DNA of 6,328 bases. It comes from QALR01 sp045646925. GTDB taxonomy: Bacteria; Bacillota; Clostridia; Oscillospirales; CAG-272. Position numbers and translations under genes: made by a program. The notes beneath the pieces are model-generated. The model saw only the letters and a list, made by a program, of their open reading frames with translations. It did no database searches and was not told where the DNA came from. The stretch is taken from NCBI GenBank assembly GCA_045646925.1, contig JAZRLQ010000063.1, positions 1 to 6,328 on the forward strand. The letters are read 5' to 3'. Shown here piece after piece: positions 5,059 through 6,328 of the stretch. Every line of letters begins with the position of its first letter. Position 1 is the first letter of the stretch.

Positions 5059-6279
5059 TCATATCATAGCGGCTAATCGTACGATAAAGTATGCCGGTGA
5101 TAAAATAAATACTGTGGCGATGAGGTCGAGTAACGAAGAATCCAATCTTTTGTTTGTGGTTTTTGCCAAAAAGACGAATGGCTTGCCGTAATGCTCTATG
5201 TTATGCTGAACTCGGGAGAATTCATTCATATATGCCGTCAATGCGTAGAGCAAGACGTTCATCGGACAAAGAATCATATACATTTCTTTTATGAGTCCGG
5301 TCAAAAGAGTGAGCGCGAAGAGCGATATATATAATAAGGTATAGAATTTGTTGAGGAGATAGATTCCTCCGAGGTTTTCTTCTTTGTGTAACGCCTCGAA
5401 CCACCAATAATTTTTCTTTCCCATTTTCAGCTTGCTGAATCTCGATTTACTGATATGTTTGGTTCGCATAACCCAATCTTCCACTCCGAAACGGAATAAA
5501 AAATAGAAGATAGGAGGCAGAAAGAGCATAAACAATAAGGATACGAAATAAAGCGCCGAAACGTCCGGATCGTAAAGCTGCGGATTGTTTATCATAAAGA
5601 CCGAAATTGCAATCATGGATCCGCCGATCAACAGACAGGGAACGGTTACTTTTCGTCCTCGGTATCGGTAAATGAAGGCGATTGGGAGATTGGCGAGACC
5701 GACTCCCGTGACCAAAGCGCCCAATATCGTAAGAACAGGGAATCCGGAAACGCTTTGCTCGTCGTTCAGACCGGACACGTAGATGATCGAACAGATTAAT
5801 GGAATCAAGAAAAGTGCGGCGGTGACGATCAACATGGGGATGGGACGGCTTTTTGCAGATTTTCGGAGGTTTTTGAACGTTTCCTTTGAGATTTGAATGT
5901 GGATCGTGTTAATATCGTTGAAACAAAGTTCTTCATATTTATTATTAAAAGCTTCGATCTCTTTGGCAAAGGAGCGGAAGCTTCTTTTCTTTAAGGCGAC
6001 CTCGGGCATATCTCGGATGAGATCGAGAAAATCACGTGTTTTTTCGGCATTGCCTTCTTCGATGATTGCAAAGAGAGTGTCGATAGAATACGTAAGAAGC
6101 TTTCGTGCTTTTCTCCTTGCTTTTTTCTCGAGCTGCTTTCTTGTAAAGCGCAGATCGCCAAGCACGCCGTCGAGCTTGTTTGCGTTCACAGCGCTGCCGG
6201 AGAAGAGGGAAGAGAGCTTCTCGAAGGATCTTTGGATGGAAAGGTAAAGCGGGGCAGGGGATTTTTTCTTCTTTTTCAT
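5059..6279 (-). CDS. Unrecognised membrane protein with basic cytoplasmic N-terminal region (406 aa)
   Basis: I do not recognise this family. The ATG at 6279 is supported by AAGGAG six bases upstream. The first 145 residues are hydrophilic and helix-prone, opening with MKKKKK and holding a very basic stretch at about 44-61 (RFTRKQLEKKARRKARK) and acidic/basic helices to 145; there is no signal peptide. About seven membrane segments follow, roughly at 147-168, 180-204, 211-232, 242-263, 311-331, 333-352 and 383-402. A cytoplasmic-looking basic loop at 266-310 contains KSRFSKLKMGKKNYWWFEALHKEENLGG. Several segments end in aromatic or proline-rich motifs (LFLPPIFYFLFRF, 252-264). No catalytic motif was identified. 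The gene runs in the same direction as trmO, 88 bases upstream of it, with no terminator between, but trmO seems to have its own promoter. The clean reading frame and ribosome site make it a real gene; the function is unknown. Confidence 0.82.
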   Translation of the reverse strand: MKKKKKSPAPLYLSIQRSFEKLSSLFSGSAVNANKLDGVLGDLRFTRKQLEKKARRKARKLLTYSIDTLFAIIEEGNAEKTRDFLDLIRDMPEVALKKRSFRSFAKEIEAFNNKYEELCFNDINTIHIQISKETFKNLRKSAKSRPIPMLIVTAALFLIPLICSIIYVSGLNDEQSVSGFPVLTILGALVTGVGLANLPIAFIYRYRGRKVTVPCLLIGGSMIAISVFMINNPQLYDPDVSALYFVSLLFMLFLPPIFYFLFRFGVEDWVMRTKHISKSRFSKLKMGKKNYWWFEALHKEENLGGIYLLNKFYTLLYISLFALTLLTGLIKEMYMILCPMNVLLYALTAYMNEFSRVQHNIEHYGKPFVFLAKTTNKRLDSSLLDLIATVFILSPAYFIVRLAAMI

Positions 6280-6303
6280 GGAGGGCTCCTTTTTAAAAAT
6301 GAT

Positions 6304-6321
6304 ATATCGCTTATGCGATAT
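6304..6321. repeat. Short palindrome upstream of the 406-aa membrane protein, at the window edge
   Basis: ATATCGC (6304-6310), TTAT, GCGATAT (6315-6321): a perfect 7-bp inverted repeat. It sits in an AT-rich stretch where GATAT recurs (6301, 6317 and 6322). It lies 25 bases before the minus-strand start codon at 6279, so it is in the leader or promoter region. It may be an operator, or the end of a dispersed palindromic repeat that continues past the edge. Only part of it can be seen. Confidence 0.5.
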
Positions 6322-6328
6322 GATATAC

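Noticed and set aside
5897..6247. 116-codon plus-strand open frame opposite the 406-aa membrane protein
   Set aside because: Serine/arginine-rich shadow with no ribosome site.

Overview
The window looks like a piece of a Bacillota (Firmicutes) chromosome, most likely from a gut or other anaerobic member of the Clostridia. The reasons are near-consensus sigma-A-type promoters, strong purine-rich Shine-Dalgarno sites (one matches ten bases of the 16S 3' end), hairpin/T-tract terminators, moderate GC content, and intracellular glycosidases of Bacillus/Clostridium type. The taxon is inferred from these traits and not shown directly.

Layout. (1) Positions 2-991, plus strand: the C-terminal two thirds of a GH51 alpha-L-arabinofuranosidase, cut by the left edge and followed by a strong hairpin terminator (999-1042). 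(2) Positions 1118-2750, plus strand: a self-contained two-gene unit. A near-perfect promoter is embedded in a cluster of TTGACA/TGTCAA half-sites, followed by a 62-residue Xre-type HTH regulator and a 451-residue multi-pass membrane protein of unknown function. The membrane protein's Shine-Dalgarno site lies inside the last codons and stop of the regulator gene. (3) A 22-bp perfect inverted repeat (2750-2794) separates this unit from convergent minus-strand genes and probably terminates both directions. (4) Positions 4970-2797, minus strand: a compact pair, trmO (tRNA N6-methylation at A37) then a GH39 beta-xylosidase, with 11 bases between them. (5) Positions 6279-5059, minus strand: an unrecognised 406-residue protein with a basic cytoplasmic N-terminal region and about seven membrane spans. 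A short palindrome lies upstream at the right edge.

How the genes fit together. The GH51 and GH39 enzymes would cooperate on arabinoxylan oligosaccharides: one removes arabinose side groups and the other removes xylose from the non-reducing end. GH39 has no signal peptide, so it probably acts in the cytoplasm on imported oligosaccharides. They are on opposite strands, separated by the regulator/membrane-protein unit, so they are not one operon. No transporter, sugar regulator or pentose catabolic gene is in view. The least explained items are the HTH plus membrane-protein unit with its operator array and the orphan 406-residue membrane protein. No mobile element, CRISPR array, tRNA or rRNA was seen. 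No gene-free stretch exceeds 300 bases; the longest is 992-1201.
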